The translations under genes and the position numbers were made by a program. Below the pieces are notes generated by a model. The model did no database searches. It worked only from the letters and a program-made list of their open reading frames with translations, and had not been told where the DNA came from. A DNA stretch of 64,000 nt. Source: Streptomyces sp. MMG1121. GTDB taxonomy: Bacteria; Actinomycetota; Actinomycetes; Streptomycetales; Streptomycetaceae. Below are positions 8,021-17,337 of this stretch, piece by piece (position 1 is the stretch's first letter; each line of letters starts with the position of its first letter). The DNA lies in contig NZ_LGDV01000002.1 in assembly GCF_001280015.1 (NCBI RefSeq), positions 1-64,000 of the forward strand, read 5' to 3'.

Positions 8021-9250
8021 CTAGTTCGTGTCCCCGCCCTCGATCCCCAGTCCGGGCAGGAGGCCTGGGAGGAGTGGGGGCAGGGTGACGTCCGGGGCGG
8101 TTGTGGGGGGTTTGGTGGTGGACGGGGTGTCGCTGCCGGCGCCGGTCTTCGGCGGATCGAGCAGGCCGCCCGTGTTCCCGCCGAGCAGGCCCTCGCCGGT
8201 GCCGCCGGTGACCGAGCCGCTCGGGTCGCCCGGGCGCGCGTGCTTACCGGCGGACGGAGCGGTGCCGGCGGAGCTGGGCTTGGTCGAGCCGTGGCTGCCG
8301 GAGGTGCCGTTGGATGCCGGGCCGGAGCCCAGCCGCTTGCCGTCGCCGGTGCGGGCGTGCGACTGCGGGAGCCGGGACTGCAGCGGGGCGACCTCCTGGT
8401 CTATGGCGTCGAAGACCGACGACACCTTCTCTTTGACGTCCCCGAGCTGCACGGGCAGCTTGTCGCTGAGCGCGCTCCAGGCCTCGCGGTGGGACCGGGA
8501 GAACGTGGAAAGCGCCTGGATGGGGCCGAGGGACTCCGGGTCGGCCTCGTAGGCCTCGTGCAGCAGGCGGTGGCCCTCGGTGACGTCCTGCTGCATGCCC
8601 GAGAGCGTGCGGCGGATCTCGCCGAGGGACTCGTGGTCGAGATGGCCGCCGCGGCCGCGCTCCAGCAGTCGGCGGGCCTCCCCGAGCCGGGTGGAGGCCT
8701 GGTCGAGGTAGGTCTGACCGCGCTGGTCGTCGCCGTCGGTCAGATAGTTGAGCTTGAAATCCTCTATGCCGCGTTTGAGGCCGTACAGGGAGTCGCCGGG
8801 CAGTGCGCCGGAGCTGGCGGCGGCGACCCCGCCGAAGGCTCCGGCGGCCACACCGACGCTGAGCCCGCCCGCGGCGAGCCCCTTGGTCAGCCGGGACCGC
8901 GGGCGGAGCTTGCCCAGCGGACCCGCTCGATGTGCGCCTCTGGGCCTGGGTGACCGCTGTTCGGGTACCGACGCATCCGCCGCTCCGGTTCCCTCCTGGA
9001 GCATGGCCTCCATCGCGGCCACCAGCTGGGCGCGCTGGACGACCTTGACCTCGGGGTCGAGCTGTGGCTTGGGCAGTGCGCCGAGGTCCGTCGCCAGGGC
9101 CAGCAGCTCGCCCGGCTCGGACTGTTCCTCGGTGGTCGGCGGTGATCCCGCCGGCACTGACTGCTCGGCCGCCGTGTCCCGGTCGGGCTGCTCATCCAGG
9201 GCCTGGGCGAAGGCGTTCGCCCGCCGGTGCGCCGATACGTTCGCGATCAC
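8021..9250 (-). CDS. rsbN: Anti-sigma factor RsbN (cognate to BldN)
   Basis: A 409-residue membrane anti-sigma factor that sequesters the developmental sigma factor BldN in Streptomyces (established for S. venezuelae). The N-terminal cytoplasmic part (about 1-118, IANVSAHRRANAFAQALDE) is the sigma-binding region. One hydrophobic segment follows near residues 121-147. The outer part contains a DUF5667-like helical domain and ends in a Pro/Gly/Ser-rich tail. I chose GTG at 9250, which has AGGAGG about 9 nt upstream; the GTG at 9259 lies too close to that site. It sits directly downstream of bldN, from which it is separated by 245 nt containing its own promoter. Confidence 0.93.
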   Translation of the reverse strand: MIANVSAHRRANAFAQALDEQPDRDTAAEQSVPAGSPPTTEEQSEPGELLALATDLGALPKPQLDPEVKVVQRAQLVAAMEAMLQEGTGAADASVPEQRSPRPRGAHRAGPLGKLRPRSRLTKGLAAGGLSVGVAAGAFGGVAAASSGALPGDSLYGLKRGIEDFKLNYLTDGDDQRGQTYLDQASTRLGEARRLLERGRGGHLDHESLGEIRRTLSGMQQDVTEGHRLLHEAYEADPESLGPIQALSTFSRSHREAWSALSDKLPVQLGDVKEKVSSVFDAIDQEVAPLQSRLPQSHARTGDGKRLGSGPASNGTSGSHGSTKPSSAGTAPSAGKHARPGDPSGSVTGGTGEGLLGGNTGGLLDPPKTGAGSDTPSTTKPPTTAPDVTLPPLLPGLLPGLGIEGGDTN

Positions 9251-9380
9251 TGGCGGCACCTCCTCTCGTCATGACGGTCGACTCCCCAGGGGGCCTGAAG
9301 GGTTGCACGTCCGTGACCGAACCACACGATCGAGCGATCAGGGTCGGCCAGGACGTGACCACAGGGAGCCTGTATCCCGC

Positions 9381-9409
9381 ACAACGACTGGCGCGGCACT
9401 TGGGTTACG
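9381..9409 (-). promoter_or_regulatory. Candidate BldN-dependent promoter of rsbN
   Basis: On the minus strand, CGTAAC (9409-9404) is followed after 17 nt by CGTTGT (9386-9381), about 130 nt upstream of the rsbN start. From memory this matches the BldN-type promoter pattern (CGTAAC and CGTTGA boxes). BldN control of rsbN is known in S. venezuelae. The element is seen in the sequence; its activity here is inferred. Confidence 0.6.
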
Positions 9410-9495
9410 GACGGCGGATGATCGGATCAGAAAGGCAACGGGCTTTCACGGAACGTGAGTTGAGTGTCGCTCAGTGTCGCCCGGCGCTGCCCGGC

Positions 9496-10275
9496 TCAGC
9501 GCGCGTCGTCCGGCAGGAGCCGGGCGAGGGTACGGACGGCGCGGTACTGGAGGGTCTTGATCGCGCCCTCGTTCTTGCCCATGACGCGGGCGGTCTCGGC
9601 GACCGAGAGGCCCTGGAGGAAGCGGAGCGTCACGCACTCCTGCTGCTGCGGGTTGAGCCGGCGTACGGCGTCGAGCAGCGCGGCGTTCGACAGTGACTCC
9701 AGGACGGAGTCCTCGGGGGAGCGCTCGACCTCGTTGGCGTCGAGCATCTCGCCGGTGGTGACCTCCAGACGGAAGCGGCTGGACTTGAAGTGGTCGGCGA
9801 CGAGGTTCCGGGCGATCGTCACCAGCCAGGCGCCGAAGTCGCGGCCCTGCCAGGTGAAGGTGCCGATCCGGCGGAGGGCCCGCAGAAAGGTCTCGCTGGT
9901 GAGGTCCTCGGCCGTCGCCCGGCCGCCGACCCGGTAGTAGATGTACCGGTACACCGTGTCGCTGTACTGGTCGTACAGCCGGCCGAAGGCCTCGGCCTCG
10001 CCGGCCTGGGCGCGTTCGACCAGGTCCATCATCCGGGCACTGTCGCTGTCGGCGGCAGGGCGGCGGGCGGTGGCGGCGCCGGTGGCGCGGCCGCGTCTGC
10101 CGACGGCGGCGCTGCCGTCGGCCAGTGCGTAGCACGGACCGGCCGGCGCGGCGGCGGCGAAGGCGGGGACGGCGTACGCGGTGGGGACAAGGCCGCGCAG
10201 CGTCTCTTTGACCGTTGCGACAGTTGCGCGCAGCGTAGCCAGGCCCGAGGCGTCAACCCCGACGTGTGGGTACAC
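9496..10275 (-). CDS. bldN: RNA polymerase sigma factor BldN (ECF, with pro-sequence)
   Basis: A 259-residue extracytoplasmic-function sigma factor required for aerial mycelium formation in Streptomyces, where it drives genes such as bldM and the chaplin/rodlin genes (established). The N-terminal about 80-85 residues (MYPHVGVDASGLATLRATVA and onward, Ala-rich) are the pro-sequence typical of BldN. Region 2 is around FGRLYDQYSDTVYRYIYYRV and region 4 around LRFLQGLSVAETARVMGKNE. The GTG at 10275 gives the known N-terminus. It is followed by rsbN, as in other streptomycetes. Confidence 0.96.
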   Translation of the reverse strand: MYPHVGVDASGLATLRATVATVKETLRGLVPTAYAVPAFAAAAPAGPCYALADGSAAVGRRGRATGAATARRPAADSDSARMMDLVERAQAGEAEAFGRLYDQYSDTVYRYIYYRVGGRATAEDLTSETFLRALRRIGTFTWQGRDFGAWLVTIARNLVADHFKSSRFRLEVTTGEMLDANEVERSPEDSVLESLSNAALLDAVRRLNPQQQECVTLRFLQGLSVAETARVMGKNEGAIKTLQYRAVRTLARLLPDDAR

Positions 10276-10460
10276 GGGACTCCCAGAGGCAGAGCTTTCA
10301 TCACGTGCAGTGCGGAACCGTTCACCCGTCGTAGCGACGGAGGGGTACCGGTTTGCGTCTGAGGAGAATAACGCTTCGTGCAGGCACTGCTACACCGAGT
10401 TGCTCAAATCATCGATTGCGTCGCTTCTGTTACCGATTGGCGCCCAGTCAAGTGCCGTAG

Positions 10461-10470
10461 GGTGATCACT
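10461..10470. promoter_or_regulatory. BldD-box-like palindrome upstream of bldN
   Basis: GGTGATCACT reads AGTGATCACC on the minus strand. This matches the BldD box pattern AGTGA(n)TCACC with no spacer. It lies about 190 nt upstream of the bldN start in a 297-nt intergenic region. BldD with c-di-GMP represses bldN in studied species (established). Binding here is inference. Confidence 0.55.
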
Positions 10471-10572
10471 TGTTGATCGAAAAAGGGCGGCTTTCGGTGA
10501 AGTACAGGGCGTGTTGAAATGGCCGCGGCATAATTCGGGCGCGCGCGGCCGGGGGCGGAGCTGGGGGAGCCG

Positions 10573-11493
10573 TTATCGGCGACGCCTGCTCAGAGCGATC
10601 GCGGCCGCCGTGCCGCCGGCCACCGCGCCGACTCCGGCCGCCGCCGGGATGCCGACCTTCGCCGCCTTGCGTCCCGTGCGGTAGTCGCGCAGGCGCCAGT
10701 CCTTTTCCCGGGCGTGTTTGCGGAGCTTGCTGTCCGGGTTGATGGCGTAGGGGTGGCCGACCAGGGAGAGCATCGGGATGTCGTTGTGGCTGTCGCTGTA
10801 CGCGGCGCAGCGGGCGAGGTCCAGCCCCTCCGCCACGGCCAGGGCGCGGACCGCCTCCGCCTTCGCCGGGCCGTGCAGTGGTTCGCCGACCAGCTTGCCG
10901 GTGTAGACGCCGTCGACCGACTCCGCGACCGTGCCGAGAGCGCCGGTCAGGCCCAGGCGGCGGGCGATGACCTGGGCGATCTCGACCGGGGCCGCGGTGA
11001 CCAGCCACACCTTCTGGCCCGCGTCCAGGTGGGCCTGGGCCAGGGCGCGGGTGCCGGGCCAGATGCGGTCGGCCATGTACTCGTCGTAGATCTCCTCGCC
11101 GATCGTCTCCAGCTCGGCGACCCGGTGGCCCTTGACGATCGACAGCGCCGAGTCACGGGCGTCCTGCATGTGCTCGGGGTCCTCGACGCCGGCCAGCCGG
11201 AACCAGGCCTGCTGCCAGGCGAACCTGGCGAGGTCGCGGGTCTCGAAGAACTTGCGCTTGTACAGGCCACGTCCGAAGTGGAAGAGCGCGGCGCCCTGCA
11301 TCACGGTGTTGTCGAGGTCGAAGAACGCGGCTGCCCTGGTGTCGCCGATGACCGGGAACTCCGGTTCCTCCCGCGCGACCGGCAAAGCCTCCTGCGAGGA
11401 CTTGCGGGCGGCCTCCGCCGAGGCCTCGCCTGCCAACACGCTCCGCGCCGTGGCGGAGCGCCTACGGGGAGTGAGCCATCCGAGAGCGGCCAT
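10573..11493 (-). CDS. HAD-IB family hydrolase (SerB-like)
   Basis: A 306-residue phosphohydrolase of HAD subclass IB. Motif I is [14 protein letters not shown] (about residue 57), motif II includes VWLVTAAP, and motif IV is [12 protein letters not shown], the DxxxD pair typical of phosphoserine-phosphatase-like enzymes. An N-terminal Arg/Ala-rich extension of about 50 residues precedes the fold. The C-terminus has an Ala/Gly-rich hydrophobic stretch ([21 protein letters not shown]) ending RRRR, which may anchor it to the membrane. It lies upstream of bldN on the same strand but is separated by a regulatory region. Confidence 0.87.
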   Translation of the reverse strand: MAALGWLTPRRRSATARSVLAGEASAEAARKSSQEALPVAREEPEFPVIGDTRAAAFFDLDNTVMQGAALFHFGRGLYKRKFFETRDLARFAWQQAWFRLAGVEDPEHMQDARDSALSIVKGHRVAELETIGEEIYDEYMADRIWPGTRALAQAHLDAGQKVWLVTAAPVEIAQVIARRLGLTGALGTVAESVDGVYTGKLVGEPLHGPAKAEAVRALAVAEGLDLARCAAYSDSHNDIPMLSLVGHPYAINPDSKLRKHAREKDWRLRDYRTGRKAAKVGIPAAAGVGAVAGGTAAAIALSRRRR

Positions 11494-11619
11494 GTGGGGA
11501 GCATAGCCAGTTTGTTCGGTGCTTCCGGAGTCGAGAGGTTGGAAGGGTGTGAACTCTCCGCTACCGAGCCGTTAAGCGGGCGCGGGGGCCGGCTGCGGGG
11601 GCGCGCGAGAATGGCCCGT

Positions 11620-11892
11620 ATGAGTCCCCTTTTCCGGCGCAAGGCCGCCGCGCACGAGCGGCTGGTCACCCTCATCCGCAAGCCCGGCTGCCATCTGTGC
11701 GACGACGCGCAGCTGGTGATCGAGAAGGTCTGCGGCGAGCTGGGTGTCCCCATCGAGCGGAAGGACATCACCCAGGACCGGGCGCTGCACGATCAGTACT
11801 GGGAGCAGATTCCGGTCGTACTGATCGATGGTGAACAGCACACCTTCTGGCGCGTGAACGAGGAGCGACTGCGCCGGGCACTGACCGACTAG
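11620..11892 (+). CDS. Glutaredoxin-family thiol-disulfide protein
   Basis: A 90-residue thioredoxin-fold protein with the redox motif CHLC in RKPGCHLCDD and the cis-proline segment QIPVVLIDG. Family members exchange disulfides in the cytoplasm; the partner is not known. The ATG at 11620 has GCGAGA about 8 nt upstream. An in-frame ATG at 11611 is too close to that site. It stands before rex, a redox sensor gene, with a 280-nt regulatory gap. Confidence 0.85.
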   Translation: MSPLFRRKAAAHERLVTLIRKPGCHLCDDAQLVIEKVCGELGVPIERKDITQDRALHDQYWEQIPVVLIDGEQHTFWRVNEERLRRALTD

Positions 11893-12078
11893 TCCAAACT
11901 GGGCCGAAAGTCGCTTAGGATCGACGGCGGTTTGGTCTCGGGGGCGGGATTCGTGAGGAGAGTGTGCGGTTTTGCCCCCAGAAATGAAGGAACGCGCGCG
12001 GGTGTGCGCCGGTTCCCGTCAAGGGCGCCGTACTTGCGTGACCCCGGTCACTTCTGCCGGGCAAATCGGACACCATCT

Positions 12079-12096
12079 TTGTGCACGCGTTCACAA
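12079..12096. promoter_or_regulatory. Rex operator (ROP) in the rex-hemACD promoter
   Basis: TTGTGCACGCGTTCACAA is a near-perfect 18-bp palindrome matching the Streptomyces Rex operator (TGTGAAC-N-GTTCACA type). It lies 77 nt upstream of rex. Rex binds such sites when NADH/NAD+ is low and represses its own operon (established for S. coelicolor). Confidence 0.9.
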
Positions 12097-12172
12097 AGAC
12101 ATAGCCTGCTGTCGACGGGGCGGTCTGGGGACGTATGACCGCCTGCAGCCCCGCTCTACCCGCAGGAGCACC

Positions 12173-12961
12173 GTGGCAACTGGCCGAACACACCGACCGG
12201 CGACCCGTAGCCGAGGGATTCCCGAGGCCACCGTCGCCCGGCTTCCGCTGTACCTCCGAGCGCTGACCGCACTGTCGGAGCGCTCGGTGCCCACGGTCTC
12301 CTCCGAGGAGCTGGCGGCCGCCGCGGGAGTCAACTCCGCGAAGCTGCGCAAGGACTTCTCGTACCTGGGTTCCTACGGAACGCGCGGTGTCGGCTACGAC
12401 GTGGAGTATCTCGTCTACCAGATCTCCCGCGAACTCGGCCTGACCCAGGACTGGCCGGTCGTCATCGTCGGTATCGGTAACCTCGGCGCCGCGCTGGCCA
12501 ATTACGGCGGGTTCGCCTCCCGTGGCTTCCGGGTGGCCGCGCTGATCGACGCCGACCCCGCGATGGCCGGCAAGCCCGTCGCCGGGATCCCCGTGCAGCA
12601 CACGGACGACCTCGAAAAGATCATCAAGGACAACGGGGTCTCCATCGGCGTCATCGCCACCCCGGCCGGCGCCGCCCAGCCGGTCTGCGACCGGCTCGTG
12701 GCCGCCGGGGTCACCTCCATCCTGAACTTCGCGCCGACCGTGCTGTCCGTTCCCGACGGCGTCGACGTGCGCAAGGTCGACCTCTCCATCGAGCTGCAGA
12801 TCCTCGCCTTCCACGAGCAGCGCAAGGCCGGCGAGGAGACCGCGGTCGAGACCGCCGCGGGCGACGGCGCGCTGCCCGCGGCCGTTCCCCGTGGCGCGGT
12901 CGCCGACGACTCCGCCGACCAGGGACCCGACGGGGACGTACCCGCCGTGATGCCGGCATGA
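12173..12961 (+). CDS. rex: Redox-sensing transcriptional repressor Rex
   Basis: A 262-residue repressor that senses the NADH/NAD+ ratio. An N-terminal winged helix (about residues 15-80, with SSEELAAAAGVNSAKLRKDF as the recognition region) is followed by a Rossmann domain with VVIVGIGNLGAAL. The C-terminal swapped helix includes LSIELQILAFHEQRKA. The tail after it is an acidic, Ala-rich extension. The GTG at 12173, preceded by GCAGGAG, gives the known N-terminus. It overlaps hemA by the ATGA sequence, so regulator and haem genes form one operon under the operator at 12079. Confidence 0.96.
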   Translation: MATGRTHRPATRSRGIPEATVARLPLYLRALTALSERSVPTVSSEELAAAAGVNSAKLRKDFSYLGSYGTRGVGYDVEYLVYQISRELGLTQDWPVVIVGIGNLGAALANYGGFASRGFRVAALIDADPAMAGKPVAGIPVQHTDDLEKIIKDNGVSIGVIATPAGAAQPVCDRLVAAGVTSILNFAPTVLSVPDGVDVRKVDLSIELQILAFHEQRKAGEETAVETAAGDGALPAAVPRGAVADDSADQGPDGDVPAVMPA

Positions 12962-14631
12962 GTCTCCTCGTCGTCGGGCTGAGCCACCGCAGCGCCCCGG
13001 TCAGCGTGCTGGAGCGGGCCGCGCTGAGCGCGGACGCCCAGATCAAGCTGCTGCAGGACACGGTCGCCGCCGAGCCGGCCACGGAGGCCGCGGTGCTCGC
13101 CACCTGCAACCGCATCGAGCTGTACGCCGACGTGGACAAGTTCCACGCCGGTGTCGCCGAGCTGTCCACGCTGCTCGCCCAGCACAGTGGTGTGGGGCTG
13201 GAGGAGCTGACGCCCCATCTCTACGTCCACTACGAGGACCGGGCCGTCCACCATCTCTTCTCGGTGGCCTGCGGGCTCGACTCGATGGTCGTCGGCGAGG
13301 GGCAGATCCTCGGCCAGATCAAGGACTCCCTGGCCAAGGCGCAGGACCTGCACACCGCGGGCCGGCTGCTGAACGACCTGTTCCAGCAGGCCCTGAGGGT
13401 CGGCAAGCGCGCCCACTCCGAGACCGGCATCGACCGCGCCGGCCAGTCCCTGGTCACCTTCGGCCTGGAGCAACTGGCCGCCGGCGGCGCCGTCCAGGAC
13501 TGGGCCGGCGGCAAGAAGGCCCTGATCATCGGTGCCGGGTCGATGTCCTCGCTGGCCGCCGCCACGCTCGCGCGGGCCGGGGTCGACGAGATCGTCGTCG
13601 CCAACCGCACCTTCGAGCGCGCCGAGCGCCTAGCGCAGATCCTCACCGACGCCGACGACAACGCGGCGACCGCGCGCGCGGTGGAGATGGCCGCCGTGTC
13701 CGGCGAGCTGACACGTGCCGACGTCGTCGTCTCCTGTACCGGGGCGACGGGCCTGGTGCTGACGGCGGAGGCGATCACGCACGCGGTCGAGGGCCGCACC
13801 GGGCAGCCGGCCGTCGCCGACACCGCGCCCGCCGAGGTGAGCACGAAGACGCCGCCGGCGCCCGTCGGCGACGAGAACTGCCCGCTGGACCTGGCCGCCG
13901 TACAGCCCGGCTTCTCCGTCATGGGCGAGGCCGCCGTGGCCGGCATGGACGCGGCCACCCTGGAGCAGCACGCGACCTGGGCCGCGGGCGGCACGGTGGA
14001 CCGGCGCGAGCGCCGTACCCCCGAGACCGACAGCGAGCTGATCACCGCGCTCGCCGCGACCGTCGCGACGGTCGGCCGGATCCCCGAGCGGCGCAGGCCG
14101 GAGCGGGTCGCCGAGCGTCCGGAGCCCGTCTTCTTCCTCCTCGACCTGGCCATGCCCCGCGACATCGACGCGGCCGTGCACCGGCTGGCCGGGGTGCGCC
14201 TGGTGGACATCGAGTCGCTCGCCGAGGCCTCCGCGGACGCGCCGATGGCGGCCGATGTGGACCAGGTCCGGCGTATCGTCTCCGACGAGGTCGCGGCCTT
14301 CGGCGCGGCACAGCGGGCGGCGCACATCACGCCGACCGTGGTCGCGCTGCGCACCATGGCCGCCGACGTCGTCGCCGGTGAGATCGCGCGGCTCGACGGC
14401 CGCCTGCCCGACCTGGACGAACGCCAGCGCGGCGAGATCCGCCAGGCCGTGCACCGGGTCGTCGACAAACTGCTGCACGCGCCGACCGTACGGGTCAAGC
14501 AACTCGCGGCCGAGCCGGGCGGCGCCGGGTACGCGGACGCGCTGCGCACCCTGTTCGACCTCGACCCCGAGACGGTGGCCGCCGTCTCCCGGGCCGTGGA
14601 CAGCACAGAAACGAAGGACCGACCGGCATGA
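12958..14631 (+). CDS. hemA: Glutamyl-tRNA reductase
   Basis: A 557-residue enzyme that reduces glutamyl-tRNA(Glu) to glutamate-1-semialdehyde, the first committed step of C5 porphyrin synthesis. The catalytic cysteine lies in VLATCNRIELYA (about residue 48). VGEGQILGQIK and the NADPH-binding GAGSMSSLAAATL follow. It is about 110 residues longer than most homologues because of a low-complexity insert near 275-390 inside the NADPH domain, a feature I recall from other streptomycetes. Start and stop overlap with rex and hemC by 4 nt each. Confidence 0.95.
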   Translation: MSLLVVGLSHRSAPVSVLERAALSADAQIKLLQDTVAAEPATEAAVLATCNRIELYADVDKFHAGVAELSTLLAQHSGVGLEELTPHLYVHYEDRAVHHLFSVACGLDSMVVGEGQILGQIKDSLAKAQDLHTAGRLLNDLFQQALRVGKRAHSETGIDRAGQSLVTFGLEQLAAGGAVQDWAGGKKALIIGAGSMSSLAAATLARAGVDEIVVANRTFERAERLAQILTDADDNAATARAVEMAAVSGELTRADVVVSCTGATGLVLTAEAITHAVEGRTGQPAVADTAPAEVSTKTPPAPVGDENCPLDLAAVQPGFSVMGEAAVAGMDAATLEQHATWAAGGTVDRRERRTPETDSELITALAATVATVGRIPERRRPERVAERPEPVFFLLDLAMPRDIDAAVHRLAGVRLVDIESLAEASADAPMAADVDQVRRIVSDEVAAFGAAQRAAHITPTVVALRTMAADVVAGEIARLDGRLPDLDERQRGEIRQAVHRVVDKLLHAPTVRVKQLAAEPGGAGYADALRTLFDLDPETVAAVSRAVDSTETKDRPA

Positions 14632-15587
14632 CTGAGAAGGCACTGAGGCTGGGGACCAGGCGCAGCAAGCTCGCCATGGCCCAGTCCGGGCAGGTGGCGG
14701 AGGCCGTCCGCCAGGTGACCGGGCGGCCGGTGGAGCTGGTCGAGATCACCACCTACGGCGACACCTCCCGCGAGCACCTCGCGCAGATCGGCGGCACCGG
14801 CGTCTTCGTGACGGCGCTGCGGGACGCGCTGGCGCGCGGCGAGGTCGACTTCGCGGTTCATTCGCTCAAGGACCTCCCGACCGCGCAGCCCGCCGAACTC
14901 GTCCTGGCCGCCATACCGCAGCGCGAGGACCCGCGGGACGTGATCGTCGCCCGGGACGCGCTCAAGTTCACGGACCTGCCGCGCGGGGCGCGCATCGGTA
15001 CCGGCTCGCCGCGCCGCATGGCGCAGCTGAACGGGTACGCCCGCACCCACGGACTGGACATCGAGACGGTCCCGATCCGCGGTAACGTCGACACCCGGAT
15101 CGGATACGTCCGGGACGGCGAACTCGACGCCGTCGTGCTGGCCGCCGCCGGACTGAACCGGATCGGCCGGATCGACGAGGTGACCGACTTCCTGTCGGTC
15201 GACACGGTTTTGCCCGCCCCCGGCCAGGGGGCCCTGGCGATCGAGTGTGCCGCGGACCACGCGGATCTGATCGCCGCGCTCGGTGAGCTCGACGACCCGT
15301 TGACGCGGGCCGCCGTCACCGCCGAGCGGTCACTGCTCGCCGCCCTGGAGGCCGGTTGCAGCGCACCTGTGGGTGCGCTGGCCGACCTTCTGGCCGACGG
15401 GCAGATTGTCAAGGAAATGCGCCTGCGTGGCGTCGTCGGCACGACCGACGGCACCCGCATGGTGCAGCTGTCCACCACCGGTCCCGTGCCCCAGACGCAC
15501 GACCAGGCGTTGGCACTCGGTCGCGAACTCGCCACCGAGATGCTCGCCCAGGGCGCGGCCGGTCTGATGGGGGAGCGAGCACATTGA
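14628..15587 (+). CDS. hemC: Hydroxymethylbilane synthase (porphobilinogen deaminase)
   Basis: A 319-residue enzyme that polymerises four porphobilinogens to hydroxymethylbilane. LRLGTRRSKLAMAQ at the N-terminus, HSLKDLPT, GTGSPRRMAQL, the substrate-binding RGNVDTRI and the dipyrromethane-cofactor cysteine in LEAGCSAPVGA are all present. It is coupled to hemA by ATGA and to hemD by a TTGA overlap. Confidence 0.95.
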   Translation: MTEKALRLGTRRSKLAMAQSGQVAEAVRQVTGRPVELVEITTYGDTSREHLAQIGGTGVFVTALRDALARGEVDFAVHSLKDLPTAQPAELVLAAIPQREDPRDVIVARDALKFTDLPRGARIGTGSPRRMAQLNGYARTHGLDIETVPIRGNVDTRIGYVRDGELDAVVLAAAGLNRIGRIDEVTDFLSVDTVLPAPGQGALAIECAADHADLIAALGELDDPLTRAAVTAERSLLAALEAGCSAPVGALADLLADGQIVKEMRLRGVVGTTDGTRMVQLSTTGPVPQTHDQALALGRELATEMLAQGAAGLMGERAH

Positions 15588-17293
15588 GCCCCACCACCCT
15601 TCCCGCCGGCCTCGAACACGGGCACGTCACCTTCCTCGGTGCCGGACCCGGGGATCCGGGACTGCTGACTCTGCGCGCCGTGGAGGCGCTGTCGCGCGCG
15701 GACGTCCTGATCGCCGAGCACGAGGTGCTCGATGTGATCCGGACGCACGCCCGACAGGGCGTCTCCGTCCTACGTACGGACGCGGATCACTCTTCGGTCG
15801 CACCGCCGGGCACGGGCACGCCGCAGCTCAAGGTCGTTGACGGCACGTCAGCAACCGCCGCTGCCCCGTCCCCTGCCCGGGATGCCGCTCATCTTGTCAT
15901 GGAGGCCGCACGGGGCGGCAGGCGGGTCGTCCGTGCGGTGTCCGGGGACCCGGGACTTGATACGTACGCGGCCGAGGAAATGCTCGCCTGTGTCGCCGCC
16001 GGTGTGCCCTTCGAGGTCGTACCGGGTGTGGCAGCCGCGGTCGGTGTGCCCGCGTACGCCGGTGTGCCGCTGCGGGACGCGCAGGGCGCGGACGTCCGGT
16101 TCGTGGACGCCCGTACGGCCTCCGACCGCTGCTGGACGGAGGTAGGGGCGTCGGACGGCACGGTGGTCGTGTCGACGACCCTGGACTCGGTGGCGGCGGC
16201 GGCCGGCGAACTGGTGTCCGCCGGGCGCAAGCCGGACACGCCGCTGACGGTCACGGTCGCCGGTACGACGACCCGGCAGCGGACCTGGTCGGCGACGCTC
16301 GGCACGATCGCGCAGACGCTGAAGCAGGCGAAGGTGCTGCCGTCGCCGGACGGCGGCCGGCCGGTCATAGCCGTGGTCGGCGAGCGTTCCGCCGCCGCCC
16401 AGCGCGACCAGTTGTCGTGGTTCGAGTCCAAGCCGCTGTTCGGCTGGAAGGTGCTCGTGCCGCGGACGAAGGAGCAGGCGGCATCGCTCTCCGACCAGCT
16501 GCGGTCCTACGGAGCCGTGCCGCACGAGGTCCCGACGATCGCCGTCGAGCCGCCGCGCACGCCCCAGCAGATGGAGCGGGCCGTGAAGGGGCTCGTGACG
16601 GGCCGCTATGAGTGGATCGCGTTCACCTCGGTGAATGCCGTCAAGGCCGTACGCGAGAAGTTCGAGGAGTACGGGCTCGACGCGCGTGCCTTCGCGGGCA
16701 TCAAGGTCGCCGCGGTGGGCGAGCAGACCGCCAAGGCGCTGGTCGCCTTCGGTGTGAAGCCGGATCTGGTGCCCAGCGGCGAGCAGTCGGCCGCCGGTCT
16801 GCTGGAGGACTGGCCGCCGTACGACCCGGTCTTCGACCCGATCGACCGGGTGTTCCTGCCGCGTGCCGACATCGCCACCGAGACCCTGGTGGCCGGGCTC
16901 ATCGAGCTGGGCTGGGAGGTCGACGACGTCACGGCCTACCGGACCGTGCGGGCCTCGCCGCCGCCGGCGGAGACGCGGGAGGCGATCAAGGGCGGTGGCT
17001 TCGACGCCGTGCTCTTCACCTCGTCGTCCACCGTGCGGAACCTGGTGGGCATCGCGGGCAAGCCGCACAACGTCACCGTGATCGCGTGCATCGGCCCGGC
17101 CACGGCGAAGACCGCCGAGGAGCACGGGCTGCGGGTCGACGTCATGGCTCCGGAGCCGTCCGTGCACAAGCTGGCGGAGGCGCTGGCGGAGTTCGGGATG
17201 AAGCGGCGGGCCGCCGCCGTGGAGGCCGGGGATCCGGTGACGCGGCCGAGCGAGCGGCGGCCGGGGGCGCGTCGGCGTCGTACGACCACGTGA
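15584..17293 (+). CDS. hemD: Fused uroporphyrinogen-III C-methyltransferase / uroporphyrinogen-III synthase
   Basis: A 569-residue fusion. The N-terminal half (about 1-250) is a SUMT/CobA-like methyltransferase domain with VTFLGAGPGDPGLLTLRAVE and the RAVSGDPGLDTYA loop. The C-terminal half (from about 280, WKVLVPRTKEQAASLSDQLR) is a HemD domain with WIAFTSVNAVKAV and VLFTSSSTVRNL. It links haem synthesis to the sirohaem/cobalamin branch. A TTG start at 15584 overlaps the hemC stop; I chose it because the methyltransferase fold begins about 15 residues later. The N-terminal domain lacks some canonical SUMT residues, so methyltransferase activity is less certain than the HemD activity. Confidence 0.88.
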   Translation: MSPTTLPAGLEHGHVTFLGAGPGDPGLLTLRAVEALSRADVLIAEHEVLDVIRTHARQGVSVLRTDADHSSVAPPGTGTPQLKVVDGTSATAAAPSPARDAAHLVMEAARGGRRVVRAVSGDPGLDTYAAEEMLACVAAGVPFEVVPGVAAAVGVPAYAGVPLRDAQGADVRFVDARTASDRCWTEVGASDGTVVVSTTLDSVAAAAGELVSAGRKPDTPLTVTVAGTTTRQRTWSATLGTIAQTLKQAKVLPSPDGGRPVIAVVGERSAAAQRDQLSWFESKPLFGWKVLVPRTKEQAASLSDQLRSYGAVPHEVPTIAVEPPRTPQQMERAVKGLVTGRYEWIAFTSVNAVKAVREKFEEYGLDARAFAGIKVAAVGEQTAKALVAFGVKPDLVPSGEQSAAGLLEDWPPYDPVFDPIDRVFLPRADIATETLVAGLIELGWEVDDVTAYRTVRASPPPAETREAIKGGGFDAVLFTSSSTVRNLVGIAGKPHNVTVIACIGPATAKTAEEHGLRVDVMAPEPSVHKLAEALAEFGMKRRAAAVEAGDPVTRPSERRPGARRRRTTT

Positions 17294-17297
17294 GAAG

Positions 17298-17325
17298 CAG
17301 GCGGGTGCCCCACGGCACCCGCCTG
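17298..17325. terminator. Terminator of the rex-hem operon
   Basis: A perfect 12-bp stem, CAGGCGGGTGCC (17298-17309) with GGCACCCGCCTG (17314-17325), and a 4-nt loop lie 4 nt after hemD. The gene on the other strand ends at 17338, so it can serve both. Confidence 0.85.
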
Positions 17326-17337
17326 TCGCGTACTCGG

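Noticed and set aside
11972..12172. N-terminal extension of Rex from an upstream start
   Set aside because: It would place the Rex operator inside the coding region and adds an Arg/Cys-rich leader not found in Rex; GTG 12173 has the ribosome-binding site.
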